NCBI RefSeq assembly: GCF_018070075.1
Contig: NZ_JAGPXE010000005.1
Span: 1-64,000, forward strand
Origin: Saccharopolyspora endophytica
Lineage (GTDB): Bacteria > Actinomycetota > Actinomycetes > Mycobacteriales > Pseudonocardiaceae
Direction of reading: 5' to 3'
DNA length: 64,000 nucleotides
Part shown: positions 42,291-50,748 of the stretch, piece after piece
Layout of the letters: the number at the start of each line of letters is the position of its first letter
Numbering within the stretch: position 1 is the first letter of the stretch
The notes under the pieces: model-generated
The model's database searches: none
Seen by the model: only the letters and a program-made list of their open reading frames with translations
What the model was told of the DNA's origin: nothing
Made by a program: the position numbers and the translations under genes

Positions 42291-43765
42291 GCGCCGCGCG
42301 AGGTCTCGGCGGTGATCAGCCTCCGGTCGAAACCGTCCTCGGCGACGCCGCTGATCCCGGGCGCGACGCCGATGCGGCTGCGCTCGTGCGCGATCGGGAC
42401 GATCGCGTCGGTGCCGAGCACCTGCTCGGCGATGCGCACCGCAGCGCGCTCGCGCTCCTGCAGCGGTGCGGGTTGAGCGGCCTCGACGGCGGCGTCGATC
42501 GCCGGATCGCACAGCCGCGACAGGTTGTACCCGCCGTCGCAGGTCCAGTCGCTGCGCAGGTAGCCGATGGGGTCGCCGGTGTCGACCGAGTAGTTGCGGG
42601 CGCCGATCACCACGTCGTAGGCGCCGGAGAGCAGGTCGGACTCCATCGTGGAGAACTCCTGCACGACCACGTCGGTCACCTCGAAACCGGCCTGGCGCAG
42701 CTCCTCGGCGACCACCGAGGCGATCTCGGGCAGTTCCGGGCGCTCGTCGTAGGTCGCGATGCGGATGCGGCCGCGCGGCTGGGCAGCCGCAGGAGCGGGA
42801 GGCGGTGGGGCGGCGGTCGCCCACGGGCTCGCCGGGCCGAACAGCCCTCGCGCGGGATCGGCTTGACCCGCGTAGACGCCCTCGGCGATGCGCGCGGGGC
42901 CGATGGCCTGCCGCGCCGCCGCGCGCATCGCCGGGTCGGCGAACACCGCGGAGCGCGTGTTGAGGTGCGCGCCGATCAGCCGGGGCAGCGGCACGTCGAG
43001 GACTTCGTCGCCCTCGACGGTGGGCAGCTGCGAGACGGGCACGGTGTCGACGACGTCGACCTCGCCCGCGCGCAGCGCGTTGGCCCGGCTCGCGCCGTCG
43101 GCGATGAACCGCGCGTCCACACCGGACGCCTTCGGCGCCCCGCCCCAGTAGCGGGGATTGGCGTTGAGCGTCGCGCCCGCCGCGCCCTGCACCGAATCCA
43201 GCACGTAGGGGCCGGTTCCGGCGCGCACCGGGTTCGGCGACGCCGGGTTCGCGTAGGCGGCCGGAGCGAGGATCGCCAGCTGCGGAGCGGTGAGCCGCTG
43301 CGGCAGGATCGGGTCCGGTCGCGCGGTGGTGATCTCCAGCGTCCGCTCGCCCGAGGCCTTCGCCGTGAGCTGCACGCCCTTGAGCGCGCGGGGTGGGGTC
43401 GTGGCGGTGACCACGTGGTTCAGGGAGGCGGCGGCGTGCTCGGCGGTCAGCGGTGTGCCGTCGTGGAAGGTGACGCCCGCGCGCAGGTTCAGCCGCAGCG
43501 TGAGCGGGTCGGTCTGCTCCCAGCTCTCGGCCAGCGCGGGCCGCGCGGTGCCGTCGCGGTCGAGGACGGTGAGCGTTTCGGCCGTGCCGAGCTTGGTGAG
43601 CAGCAGCGCGTCGTCGCTGTGGGGCGAGAGGTTCGCGACCGGCTGGAACGACAGGGCCACGCCCAGCCGGTCGTCCGCACCGCCGCCGGGAGCGGCGGCG
43701 AAGCAGCCGGAGAGCACGAGCGCGCCGGCTAACAGCGCGGCGACGCGGGTGAGTCCCTGGGACAT
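42287..43765 (-). CDS. Solute-binding lipoprotein, peptide/nickel type (SBP_bac_5)
   Basis: A 492-residue family 5 substrate-binding protein with a lipobox LSGC (Cys21). Typical segments are LAESWEQTDPLTLRLNLRAG, VTFHDGTPLTAEH and GTGPYVLDSV. Members bind peptides, metal chelates or opine metallophores. It starts the operon with the fused permease. A Zur/Fur-like palindrome lies 39-57 bases upstream, which suggests zinc or iron limitation as the signal and a metal-chelate substrate; that is inference. Confidence 0.85.
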   Translation of the reverse strand: MSQGLTRVAALLAGALVLSGCFAAAPGGGADDRLGVALSFQPVANLSPHSDDALLLTKLGTAETLTVLDRDGTARPALAESWEQTDPLTLRLNLRAGVTFHDGTPLTAEHAAASLNHVVTATTPPRALKGVQLTAKASGERTLEITTARPDPILPQRLTAPQLAILAPAAYANPASPNPVRAGTGPYVLDSVQGAAGATLNANPRYWGGAPKASGVDARFIADGASRANALRAGEVDVVDTVPVSQLPTVEGDEVLDVPLPRLIGAHLNTRSAVFADPAMRAAARQAIGPARIAEGVYAGQADPARGLFGPASPWATAAPPPPAPAAAQPRGRIRIATYDERPELPEIASVVAEELRQAGFEVTDVVVQEFSTMESDLLSGAYDVVIGARNYSVDTGDPIGYLRSDWTCDGGYNLSRLCDPAIDAAVEAAQPAPLQERERAAVRIAEQVLGTDAIVPIAHERSRIGVAPGISGVAEDGFDRRLITAETSRGA

Positions 43766-43801
43766 GGGGGGCGAACCTCCTCGGGCGCGGAAGCACCCAG
43801 A

Positions 43802-45073
43802 TTAATGAGAACGACTTTCATTGCTGTACCGCCTGGCGAGTACCAGCAGCGTGAGACCACCCACAGCGGGCAGCAGCGCCAGCACCGACCACGGCACCGG
43901 CGCCGACGGGCCCGGGCTTGCCGCCAGGTCGAGCAGTCCACCCGCGACACCGCTTCCCACGAGCACCGCGAGACCGCCCGCCGAGGACAGGAATCCGTAG
44001 TACGAGCCGAGGTTGCGCCCGCCGGCCAACCGGGGGACCAGGTCCTGGGCCACCGGAACCGCCAGCATCTGCCCGAACGTCAGCAGCACCACGAACAGCA
44101 CCGCCGGGAGCAGCGACAACCCGCTGGGCAGGGTCCACGGCGAGAACCCCGCCACGACGACGAAAGCGAGGCTGAGCAGGCCGAAACCCAGCGGCAGCGC
44201 GCGATGCGCGCCGAACCGGTTGCGCGCCCACGCCGCCAGCGGCAGCTGGCCGACGACGACCACGGCCGCGGCGAGCGCGAACATCCAGCCCAGCGCCCAG
44301 TCGGCTCCCACCCGGCCCAGCTCCACCGGCAGCGCCAGGTAGAGCTGGTTGTAGCTGAGCAGGTAGGCGCTGTAACCGGCGGCGAAGACCAGGAAGGTGC
44401 GGTTGCGCGCGATGTCGGCCCACCCGGCCAGCAGCGGCCGCCGCTCGGCGTGCGGTCCGCGCGGCAGCCACCACGCGTGCGTGGCCAGGACGACCGCGAA
44501 GACCGCGGCGGCGACCGAGCAGGTCAGTCCGAAGTCGACGCCGAGCAGCACCGCTCCGAGCAGCGGCCCGGTCACCGCGCCGACCTCGCCGCACACCGCG
44601 AACAGGCCGAACAGCTCGGTTCGGGAGATCACGCCCCGCTCCTCCAGCTCCGCGCCCTGCACGGCCAGCGCTGATTCCACCGCGGGCGAGAACAGCGCCG
44701 CGGCGAGCCCGATCAGCACGGTTCCGACCAGCACGGTCGCGAAGTCGCCCGCCGCGGCCAGCACCAGGAACCCGGCGATGCGCACCGAACATCCCGCGAG
44801 CACCGCGGGCCGGACGCCGAAGCGGTCGGCCAGCGCGCCGCCGATCGCGAACATGCCCTGCTGGCTGAAGGTGCGCACGCCGAGCACGATGCCGATCGCC
44901 CAGCCCGCCATCGCCAGGTCGTCGGCCAGGTGCGTGGCCAGGAACGGCACCACCAGGTAGAAGCCGACGTTGAACGCCAGCTGGGTCAGCAGCAGCAGGC
45001 GGGCGAGTCCGGGCAGCACGGCCAACCGCGCCAGCAGCGACCACCGGCCGCGCCGGGTGTCGGCGGCGGTCAC
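43802..45073 (-). CDS. MFS transporter
   Basis: A 423-residue, 12-helix major-facilitator protein of the drug/metallophore exporter type. ADRFGVRPAVLAG is the loop 2-3 signature, and LELGR-like charged loops and a C-terminal helix bundle follow. The GTG at 45073 overlaps the GNAT stop. In staphylopine-type loci an MFS exporter sits beside a peptide/nickel ABC importer, as here, but no metallophore synthesis genes are present. Its last codons overlap the metal-box palindrome. Confidence 0.8.
   Translation of the reverse strand: MTAADTRRGRWSLLARLAVLPGLARLLLLTQLAFNVGFYLVVPFLATHLADDLAMAGWAIGIVLGVRTFSQQGMFAIGGALADRFGVRPAVLAGCSVRIAGFLVLAAAGDFATVLVGTVLIGLAAALFSPAVESALAVQGAELEERGVISRTELFGLFAVCGEVGAVTGPLLGAVLLGVDFGLTCSVAAAVFAVVLATHAWWLPRGPHAERRPLLAGWADIARNRTFLVFAAGYSAYLLSYNQLYLALPVELGRVGADWALGWMFALAAAVVVVGQLPLAAWARNRFGAHRALPLGFGLLSLAFVVVAGFSPWTLPSGLSLLPAVLFVVLLTFGQMLAVPVAQDLVPRLAGGRNLGSYYGFLSSAGGLAVLVGSGVAGGLLDLAASPGPSAPVPWSVLALLPAVGGLTLLVLARRYSNESRSH
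43804..43822. promoter_or_regulatory. Zur/Fur-like metal box upstream of the binding-protein operon
   Basis: AATGAGAAC-G-ACTTTCATT is an imperfect 9-1-9 palindrome close to actinobacterial Zur sites (AATGAAAA...TTTTCATT). It lies 39-57 bases before the SBP start codon and overlaps the MFS stop codon. Zur is favoured over IdeR by its symmetry; neither is proven. Confidence 0.55.
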
Positions 45074-45615
45074 GCGCGCGAGGTCGGCAGGGCGATCTCG
45101 AAGTGGACGATCGCTTCGCCGTCGCCGCGCGCGTCGTGGACCTCCTTGGCGAGGCTCCGCCAGAAGGGTTCCGCGCCGTCGATCTCGGGGTTGGTGTGCA
45201 GGTAGGCGGTGTCGTAGCCGGATTCCGCGGCGAACTCGCAGCACCGCTCGACCAGCGCGCGGGCCAGCCCGTGCCTGCGGTGCGACGGGCGGACGTAGGT
45301 GCGCACCAGCTGCGCGGTGGCGCCGCGCGCGTAGTGCTCGGCGAGCCACAGCGGGTTCGGCGGGCTCTTCGGGCCACCGGACCGCAGACCGGCGGTGGCC
45401 ACGACCTCACCGCCGAGGTCGGCGACGAACAGCGCCTGGCCGGGAGTGCGCAGGTAAGTGCGTTCGAGGTCGATCACGTCGGCGTGCCACTCCGGCACGT
45501 AGCCGGACCCCATCTCCCGGTAGAAGGTGTCGAGCATCAGCGCGCGAGCGCCCTCGACGTCCTCCGGGTGGGCCTTCCGCAACGCGTAGTCGCCGATCCG
45601 CTGCACCTCGTCCAC
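45070..45615 (-). CDS. GNAT-family N-acetyltransferase
   Basis: 181 residues from GTG 45615 (GAGGGGGG upstream). The acetyl-CoA motif is TYVRPSHRRHGLARALVERC (about residues 106-125), with ALFVADLGGEVVATAGL as the preceding strands. Cytoplasmic. It is translationally coupled to the MFS gene, so it might acetylate the exported compound or confer resistance. An ATTGCTGTAGCAAT palindrome (45664-45677) lies upstream as a possible operator. Confidence 0.82.
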   Translation of the reverse strand: MDEVQRIGDYALRKAHPEDVEGARALMLDTFYREMGSGYVPEWHADVIDLERTYLRTPGQALFVADLGGEVVATAGLRSGGPKSPPNPLWLAEHYARGATAQLVRTYVRPSHRRHGLARALVERCCEFAAESGYDTAYLHTNPEIDGAEPFWRSLAKEVHDARGDGEAIVHFEIALPTSRA

Positions 45616-45663
45616 GTTCCCCCCTCGGCCACGACCAACTCCTCCGAGGTTAATCACTCCACG

Positions 45664-45677
45664 ATTGCTGTAGCAAT
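45664..45677. promoter_or_regulatory. Palindrome upstream of the GNAT-MFS operon
   Basis: ATTGCT-GT-AGCAAT has perfect 6-bp arms in a locally AT-rich spacer, 49 bases before the GNAT start codon. It could be an operator or part of the promoter; the regulator is unknown. Confidence 0.4.
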
Positions 45678-45704
45678 GAGGTGGCAATAAACGGGGGTGT
45701 GAGG

Positions 45705-46535
45705 TCAGGCCCGGCGCTGGGCCGCCTGGTCGAGGAGTTCGCCCACGGTGCGGCTGCCCGCGGCGGTGTCGCCGTTGAAGCGGCGCAGGATCTCGATCCG
45801 CGCCTCGGCCGCCTGGCCCTGCGCGACCTGCAACAGCAGCAGGTCCTTGTCGGCCGACGGCAGGTCGGTCACCCAGGCGCCGAGCGCCTTGGGGTCGAGC
45901 CGCTCCTGCAGCGGCGTGCTGTTCTCGGCGGCCACCGCCAGCAGGTCGTCGTCCAGCCGCAGGAACTCCGCGAACGCGGTCTGCGCGGCGGTGAGCTGCG
46001 TGAGCCCCGGCGGCACGACCGGTTCGAGCTCCTCCTCGGCGCTGGTGTCGAAGGCGAACTCGTCGCGCTCCCACGTGCCGTAACCCGCCAGCCACGCGAG
46101 GTACAGCGGACGCAGGTCGCCGGCGGCGATCTCGTCGCGGACGCCGGCCAGCAGCGCCAGCAGTCCATCGTGGCCGGTCGAGCCGGAGGGCTCCTCGTCC
46201 TCGCTGACGAAGTCCAGCACCACGTGGTCCTCGGAGCTCCAGACGTCGACGCGCTCGGCGACTTCGAACTCCTCGGCGATCGCGTCGTCGAGGTCCCCGC
46301 GCGGGACGCGGATCATCAGCCGGTGCGTGCCCCAGCTCGTCACGTGCAGATGGGCGTCGTAGTAGGACTCGACCAGCACGTCCGGATCGCCGCGGAAGTC
46401 GTCCTGCTCGTAGGTGGCGGCGAAGGCGGTGTCGCTGATGACCGCCCGGCTGGACAGCTCCCGCACCTCGGCCTGCTCGTCGTCGCTCAACGGCCGGTCG
46501 ACCGCGAGGAACTCGTAGTGCTGGTACTCGGTCAC
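45705..46535 (-). CDS. Conserved hypothetical protein
   Basis: 276 residues, acidic and without membrane segments or signal peptide. The N-terminal half contains YEFLAVDRPLSDDEQAEVRE, LSSRAVISDTAF and DAHLHVTSWGTHRLMIRVP, a pattern that recurs in bacterial proteins of unknown function often linked with SWIM zinc-finger proteins. The C-terminal half is helical. It is not obviously part of the GNAT operon (89 bases and opposite context). No function can be given. Confidence 0.72.
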   Translation of the reverse strand: MTEYQHYEFLAVDRPLSDDEQAEVRELSSRAVISDTAFAATYEQDDFRGDPDVLVESYYDAHLHVTSWGTHRLMIRVPRGDLDDAIAEEFEVAERVDVWSSEDHVVLDFVSEDEEPSGSTGHDGLLALLAGVRDEIAAGDLRPLYLAWLAGYGTWERDEFAFDTSAEEELEPVVPPGLTQLTAAQTAFAEFLRLDDDLLAVAAENSTPLQERLDPKALGAWVTDLPSADKDLLLLQVAQGQAAEARIEILRRFNGDTAAGSRTVGELLDQAAQRRA

Positions 46536-46742
46536 CGAAAATCCTCGCAGCTCTTGGGGAACACCGGGGCCGCCAGGCTACTCACCGGTGGTGTCCGGTC
46601 GGGGAACGCCTCGAATCATCCGGGCTTCGCCCGTTGTGATTACTGACCGCGAACATCACCCGCGGCGCTGGTATGTATCGATTTCGGGCGAACCGGACGG
46701 GTTCGCCTTCCCCGAAACACCTTCATCCTCGGAGGAACAACC

Positions 46743-47279
46743 ATGAGACGCGCTCGCTGGATGCTGGGTGCACTCGGCGCGATGGCGGTCTTGTCGGTCG
46801 TGCCCGCGCCGTCGGCCACGGCCGATTCCGTGCTCGTCACCAAGATCACCACCGTCGCCGACAAGTCCCGCTGGGTGGTCAACGGCCCGGACTCGGCGAT
46901 CCGCACCGTCCAGCCCCACTCGGCCGCACAACCGCGTTCGGCCGATCAGTGGGTCATCGCCAAGCGCCCCGACGGTGCGATGACCATCCAGAGCCAGGAG
47001 AACCGCCAGTGCGTGACCGCAAAGGCGCGCACGGGTGGTGAACTGCGCACCGCCGACTGCGATCCGGCCAACGCCGCCCAGGTCTGGACGATCAACCGCC
47101 GCAACGACGGCACCGTCGTCATCAGCCCGAAGTCCACGCCGCGACTGGTCGTGGCGATCCAGCAGCCCCCGGCCAAGAACGGCGCTCTGCAGCTCACCGA
47201 ACGAGAACAGGTCACCAGCAATTCCACCACACCCGATCACAGCGCCATGGACACCCAGTCGTTCAAGCTCGACATCTGA
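46743..47279 (+). CDS. Secreted ricin-type beta-trefoil-like protein
   Basis: 178 residues. The signal peptide ends near ATADS. The mature protein has ENRQCVTAKARTGG, LRTADCDPANAAQVWTI and further repeats with the QxW spacing of ricin B lectin folds, plus two cysteines able to form a disulfide. It may bind sugars outside the cell or act as an inhibitor. A strong terminator follows. Confidence 0.72.
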   Translation: MRRARWMLGALGAMAVLSVVPAPSATADSVLVTKITTVADKSRWVVNGPDSAIRTVQPHSAAQPRSADQWVIAKRPDGAMTIQSQENRQCVTAKARTGGELRTADCDPANAAQVWTINRRNDGTVVISPKSTPRLVVAIQQPPAKNGALQLTEREQVTSNSTTPDHSAMDTQSFKLDI

Positions 47280-47286
47280 GCCGACG

Positions 47287-47335
47287 GAGAAGACGGCTGC
47301 CCCACCGGAATTCCGGTCGGAGCAGCCGTCTTCTC
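47287..47335 (+). terminator. Strong terminator after the lectin-like gene
   Basis: GAGAAGACGGCTGC (47287-47300) pairs perfectly with 47322-47335; the loop contains CCGGAATTCCGG, which can form a second stem. It starts 8 bases after the stop codon. Confidence 0.8.
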
Positions 47336-47426
47336 GTTGCGCGGGGGAGAACCGTCGGAGGTTGGTCGCGTTCCAGAGAGCAGGGATTGAGGTCCCTCAC
47401 CGGATGGCTACCAGCCGTGAGACTCA

Positions 47427-47677
47427 TTGAATGAGGTGGCTGAGAAGGTCCGCACGCGGCAGGACTTGGTGGAGTTCGTCGAGCTTCTCGCGAGGGAGGC
47501 CGGCTCGTCCGGTGGTGAAGCCTGGGAGAACGCCACGCTTCCCAGGTATCTCGAGGCACGCTCGGCGTGGACTGCCGATCTTGACGGCTACTGCGCAACA
47601 CCGGACAGGAAGTTCCGCCTGAACCGAGTTGGCGCTTGCTCGCGGAAATGCTGCCGGCTGCGACCATCTACGAGTGA
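47427..47677 (+). pseudogene. DUF7660-like small protein, frameshifted
   Basis: The first part (from TTG 47427 or GTG 47436) reads VEFVELLAREA, WENATLPRYLEARSAWTADL and DGYCA, the N-terminal half of DUF7660-type proteins (about 85 residues). After about base 47596 the family sequence continues in another frame as VPPEPSWRLLAEMLPAATIY and then E and a stop at 47675-47677. A single missing base in the codon at 47595-47596 explains the shift. It is either a recent pseudogene or a sequencing error. Confidence 0.65.
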
Positions 47678-47697
47678 ACACGCCTGGCTGAGAACCC

Positions 47698-47749
47698 AAA
47701 GATCGGGCTCCCGCGCGCTGGGGGACTTGTGCGCGGGAACCCGACCTTA
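47698..47749 (+). terminator. Terminator after the DUF7660-like gene
   Basis: AAGATCGGGCTCCCGCGC pairs with GCGCGGGAACCCGACCTT with two or three mismatches around a 16-base loop; T-rich sequence (TTATTTG) follows, so it is probably a rightward terminator. Confidence 0.6.
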
Positions 47750-47882
47750 TTTGGGGGCGTCCGTTCCGGTGCGCGGCATGGGGGGTGGCCGAACACCGGG
47801 TTTCGGACGGGGGTTTCGGCAGCGGGGTCAGGCCCGGGGTGGGGCGTGCCCACCACGAATCAGACCCGGCTGGGAACCTGGT

Positions 47883-48239
47883 TCAGGCCGTGACGGCGAG
47901 CCACTTGGAACGGCCGGCGTGCGTGGGGACCCAGCAGCCGTTGCCCTCCGCGCCGGTTTCCAGCAGCGGTTCCGGCATGTGCAGGAGCTCGTTGATCACG
48001 TCGAGGGCGGGCCCGTTGGTTCGCCACAGCACTCGGCTGGGGAACAGCACGTCGGGCTCGTCCGCGGGGATGCGCGCCGCGTCGGCGTCGTTCTCACCGA
48101 AGAGCTGCAGGATGTCGAAAACCCCGTGATGCACGCGGATTCCGACCACGGCGACCAGGCTTCCGCTGGCATCCCGGGGATGCGTGAACTGGAAGTCGCG
48201 GGCGACCAGGGCTTGCAGGCCGTTGGTTATGTCGTTCAT
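47883..48239 (-). CDS. Hypothetical protein beside the DUF397 gene
   Basis: 118 residues, soluble, not recognised. LVARDFQFTHPRDASGSLVA, VHHGVFDILQLFGENDADAA and VLWRTNGPALDVINELLHMP suggest an alpha/beta fold. It lies downstream of the DUF397 gene on the same strand (48 bases) and probably shares its transcript. No function is proposed. Confidence 0.6.
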   Translation of the reverse strand: MNDITNGLQALVARDFQFTHPRDASGSLVAVVGIRVHHGVFDILQLFGENDADAARIPADEPDVLFPSRVLWRTNGPALDVINELLHMPEPLLETGAEGNGCWVPTHAGRSKWLAVTA

Positions 48240-48287
48240 GGCGCCACCGTTGTTCGTCGTAGGGGCTCAGACCATGTGGTGACCAGT

Positions 48288-48524
48288 TCAGACGATCAGA
48301 TCGTCGAACTCGCCGTCCTTTGCTCCATTGAGGAACGCTGCGATCTCGTCCCTGCTGTAGACCAGTGCCGGGCCCTCCGGGTAGCGCGAGTTTCTGACAG
48401 CAACCCCACCGTCGACCAACGGTGCCAGCTCCACGCAGTTACCCACCGCTCCGCTGTGGCGGCTCTTGCGCCAGTCAGCGTTGGGAAGCTGCTTCGCGGG
48501 CATGCCGTTCTGGATGTTCGTCAT
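48288..48524 (-). CDS. DUF397 protein
   Basis: 78 residues of the DUF397 family: WRKSRHSGAVGNCVELAPL, VAVRNSRYPEGPALVYSRDE and IAAFLNGAKDGEFDDL. In actinobacteria DUF397 proteins pair with XRE/DUF5753 regulators such as the one at 48758 and act as their small antagonists or partners (BldB/WhiJ-type systems). Promoter region contains CTGCACGTGCAG palindromes. Confidence 0.88.
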   Translation of the reverse strand: MTNIQNGMPAKQLPNADWRKSRHSGAVGNCVELAPLVDGGVAVRNSRYPEGPALVYSRDEIAAFLNGAKDGEFDDLIV

Positions 48525-48566
48525 CCGAACCCCACCCTTCCCCGACTCTCATCTTGCACGGATCAT

Positions 48567-48631
48567 CTGCACGTGCAGTTGATCGTGCAGGGAAGGTATC
48601 AGTTGCAGATGCACGATTGAATGCACGTGCA
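48567..48631. promoter_or_regulatory. Repeated TGCACGTGCA palindromes (XRE operator candidates)
   Basis: CTGCACGTGCAG at 48567-48578 and TGCACGTGCA at 48622-48631, with further half-sites (TTGCACG, TCGTGCAG, GCAGATGCACGAT) between and around them. They lie between the XRE gene stop and the DUF397 start, so the XRE regulator probably binds here to control the DUF397 gene. Confidence 0.55.
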
Positions 48632-48757
48632 GGGCGCTGAGAGCGTGATCACACCGTCAGGTGTAACGCCGCGGCGGCACTCGGTGCCGGTCTCGTGGCG
48701 AACAGTCGTCCTTGATCGCCCGAACGGGCGAGAAAACTGGGAAATTCCCGAAGGGGA

Positions 48758-49624
48758 TCAGAATTCCCGGAGACGTTCCTGCATCAGCTTGCGGGAACCC
48801 TCCGGGGTCAGCGCGTCGACCGCGAGCCGGTGGCTGGCCTTGCTGTAGGTCTCGACTTCCTCGGCCTTGTCCAGGTACAACGCGCCGCAGAGGTGTTCCA
48901 GGTAGACGATGTCCGGGATCTCCGGCTCGGCGAACCGCAAGATCGTGTACGCGCCTTCGGCGGCGGAGCGCCCGAGCGCGAAGGGCAGCACCTGCAGGGT
49001 GACCGTGGGCAGCTTCGTGGAGTCCAGGAGGGACTCGATCTGCTCGCGCATCACGCTCTTGCCGCCGATCGGCCGGTGCAGGACGGACTCGTCGATCACG
49101 GCCCACACGCGCGGCGACTTCGGCTGGGCGAACATCCGCTGCCGCTGCATGCGCAGCCGGACCCGGCGGTCGACCTCTTCGTCCTCGGCCTCGGGACGCC
49201 CCTGGGTGGCGACGGCTCGCGCGTAGCGCTCGGTCTGCAGCAGGCCCGGGACGAACTGGAGCTCGTAGGTCTGGATCCGGGAAGCGGACTCCTCCAGGCC
49301 GACGAAGTCCTGGAGCCACGGAGCGATCAGGTCGTTGTAGCGGTTCCACCAGCCCGGCTCGTTGGACCGGCGCACCAGGTCCAAAAAGGACTCGCGCTCG
49401 GACTGGTCGTCGACTCCGTACAGGCTCAGCAGGTCGGCGACGTCGCGTTCCTTGAAGCCGACGCGGCCGAGCTCCAAGCGGCTGATCTTCGAACCCGAAC
49501 CGCGGATGGCGTACCCGGCGTCCTCGCGGGAGATCTGCTTGGACTCGCGCAACCTGCGCAGCTGGCTGCCCAACACGAGACGGCGGGCCGTGGGGCCGCT
49601 TCCCGCGGCGCTGTCCGGGGCCAC
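48758..49624 (-). CDS. XRE-family regulator with DUF5753 domain
   Basis: 288 residues from GTG 49624 (GGAGG upstream). Helix-turn-helix at ~18-75 (LGSQLRRLRESKQISREDAG, GSGSKISRLELGRVGF). The C-terminal DUF5753 region carries QFVPGLLQTERYARAV, RVRLRMQRQRMF and ILRFAEPEIPDIVYLEHLCG. Such proteins with a DUF397 partner regulate development and antibiotic production in actinomycetes. The DUF397 gene follows 233 bases downstream. Confidence 0.9.
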   Translation of the reverse strand: MAPDSAAGSGPTARRLVLGSQLRRLRESKQISREDAGYAIRGSGSKISRLELGRVGFKERDVADLLSLYGVDDQSERESFLDLVRRSNEPGWWNRYNDLIAPWLQDFVGLEESASRIQTYELQFVPGLLQTERYARAVATQGRPEAEDEEVDRRVRLRMQRQRMFAQPKSPRVWAVIDESVLHRPIGGKSVMREQIESLLDSTKLPTVTLQVLPFALGRSAAEGAYTILRFAEPEIPDIVYLEHLCGALYLDKAEEVETYSKASHRLAVDALTPEGSRKLMQERLREF

Positions 49625-49896
49625 GCGAGACCTCCTGCAGGGGGTTTTTAGGACGCTCTACGTCCCACTGTCGACACGAAGTGGTTGAACGTTACGGGAG
49701 GCGATAGTAGTGGAATACCGCCGTAGGTCTAGTAGCTTCCCCGGTTCGGACGATCTTGCGCAGGTCAACGGGGTGAAATCAACGGATTGCGGAGCGTTGA
49801 AATCCGCTCGAAATCCGTCCGCGGGGTCGATCAGCGGTGGAAATCACTCGTGCGGGGCGGTCCATCTGCTGAAAAGCACTCGATAGGCTCGTCGAT

Positions 49897-50691
49897 GTGC
49901 TGACTTTGTCAACGGTGAATGTAAATGGTTTGCGCGCCGCCGCGAAGAAGGGATTCGTCGAGTGGCTCGCGGAGACCGGTGCGGACGTGATCTGCATGCA
50001 GGAGACCCGCGCTGAACCCGACCAGCTCACCGCGGAGGTGCGGGAGCCCGCAGGCTGGCACACGGCCCTGGCCCCGAGCTCGGCCAAGGGCCGCGCGGGA
50101 GTGGCGATCTACAGCCGCGCCGAACCGGAGGCCGTCCGCATCGGTTTCGGCTCGGCGGAGTTCGACGACAGCGGCCGCTACCTGGAGATCGACCTCCCGG
50201 GCGTCACGATCGCCAGCCTCTACCTGCCCAGCGGTGAGGTCGGCACCCCGCGCCAGGACGAGAAGGAGCGCTTCATGAAGGAGTTCGGCGAACACCTCGC
50301 CGGACTCCGCGAGCGCGCCGCCTCCGCCGGCCGCGAGGCCGTCGTCTGCGGCGACTGGAACATCGCCCACCGCGAGGTCGACCTGAAGAACTGGAAGGCC
50401 AACCAGAAGTCCGCCGGTTTCCTCCCGGAGGAGCGGGCGTGGCTCACCGAGGTCTTCGAGTCCGGCTACACCGACGTCGTCCGCAACCTCCACCCCGAAG
50501 GCCCCGGCCCCTACTCGTGGTGGTCCTACCGCGGCAAGGCCTTCGACAACGACTCTGGTTGGAGAATTGATTACCAGGTCGCGACCCCGGGGCTCGCTGA
50601 GCGCGCGACCACGGCGGTCGTCGAGCGCGCACCCAGCTACGACAAGCGCTGGTCCGACCACGCCCCGGTGACGGTCGCTTACGACTTCTGA
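49897..50691 (+). CDS. xthA: Exodeoxyribonuclease III
   Basis: A 264-residue AP endonuclease/exonuclease of the endonuclease-exonuclease-phosphatase fold. Catalytic motifs are VNVNGLRAA (Asn), ICMQETRA (Glu), YLPSGEV, CGDWNIAHREVDL (Asp/Asn), NDSGWRIDYQV (Asp) and SDHAPV (Asp-His). It removes abasic sites and 3' blocks in base excision repair. The start is GTG 49897 with no clear ribosome site. The upstream 272-base spacer (49625-49896) is divergent with the XRE gene and holds no gene. Confidence 0.9.
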   Translation: MLTLSTVNVNGLRAAAKKGFVEWLAETGADVICMQETRAEPDQLTAEVREPAGWHTALAPSSAKGRAGVAIYSRAEPEAVRIGFGSAEFDDSGRYLEIDLPGVTIASLYLPSGEVGTPRQDEKERFMKEFGEHLAGLRERAASAGREAVVCGDWNIAHREVDLKNWKANQKSAGFLPEERAWLTEVFESGYTDVVRNLHPEGPGPYSWWSYRGKAFDNDSGWRIDYQVATPGLAERATTAVVERAPSYDKRWSDHAPVTVAYDF

Positions 50692-50748
50692 TCGCGGCCG
50701 AGCCGTCGCCGGCACGGGTGATGGGTGTCTTGCGGCACACTGATCGTC

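Noticed and set aside
40572-46535. ABC-transporter ATPase subunit for the fused permease
   Set aside because: All frames on both strands were read; no Walker A plus LSGGQ protein is present.
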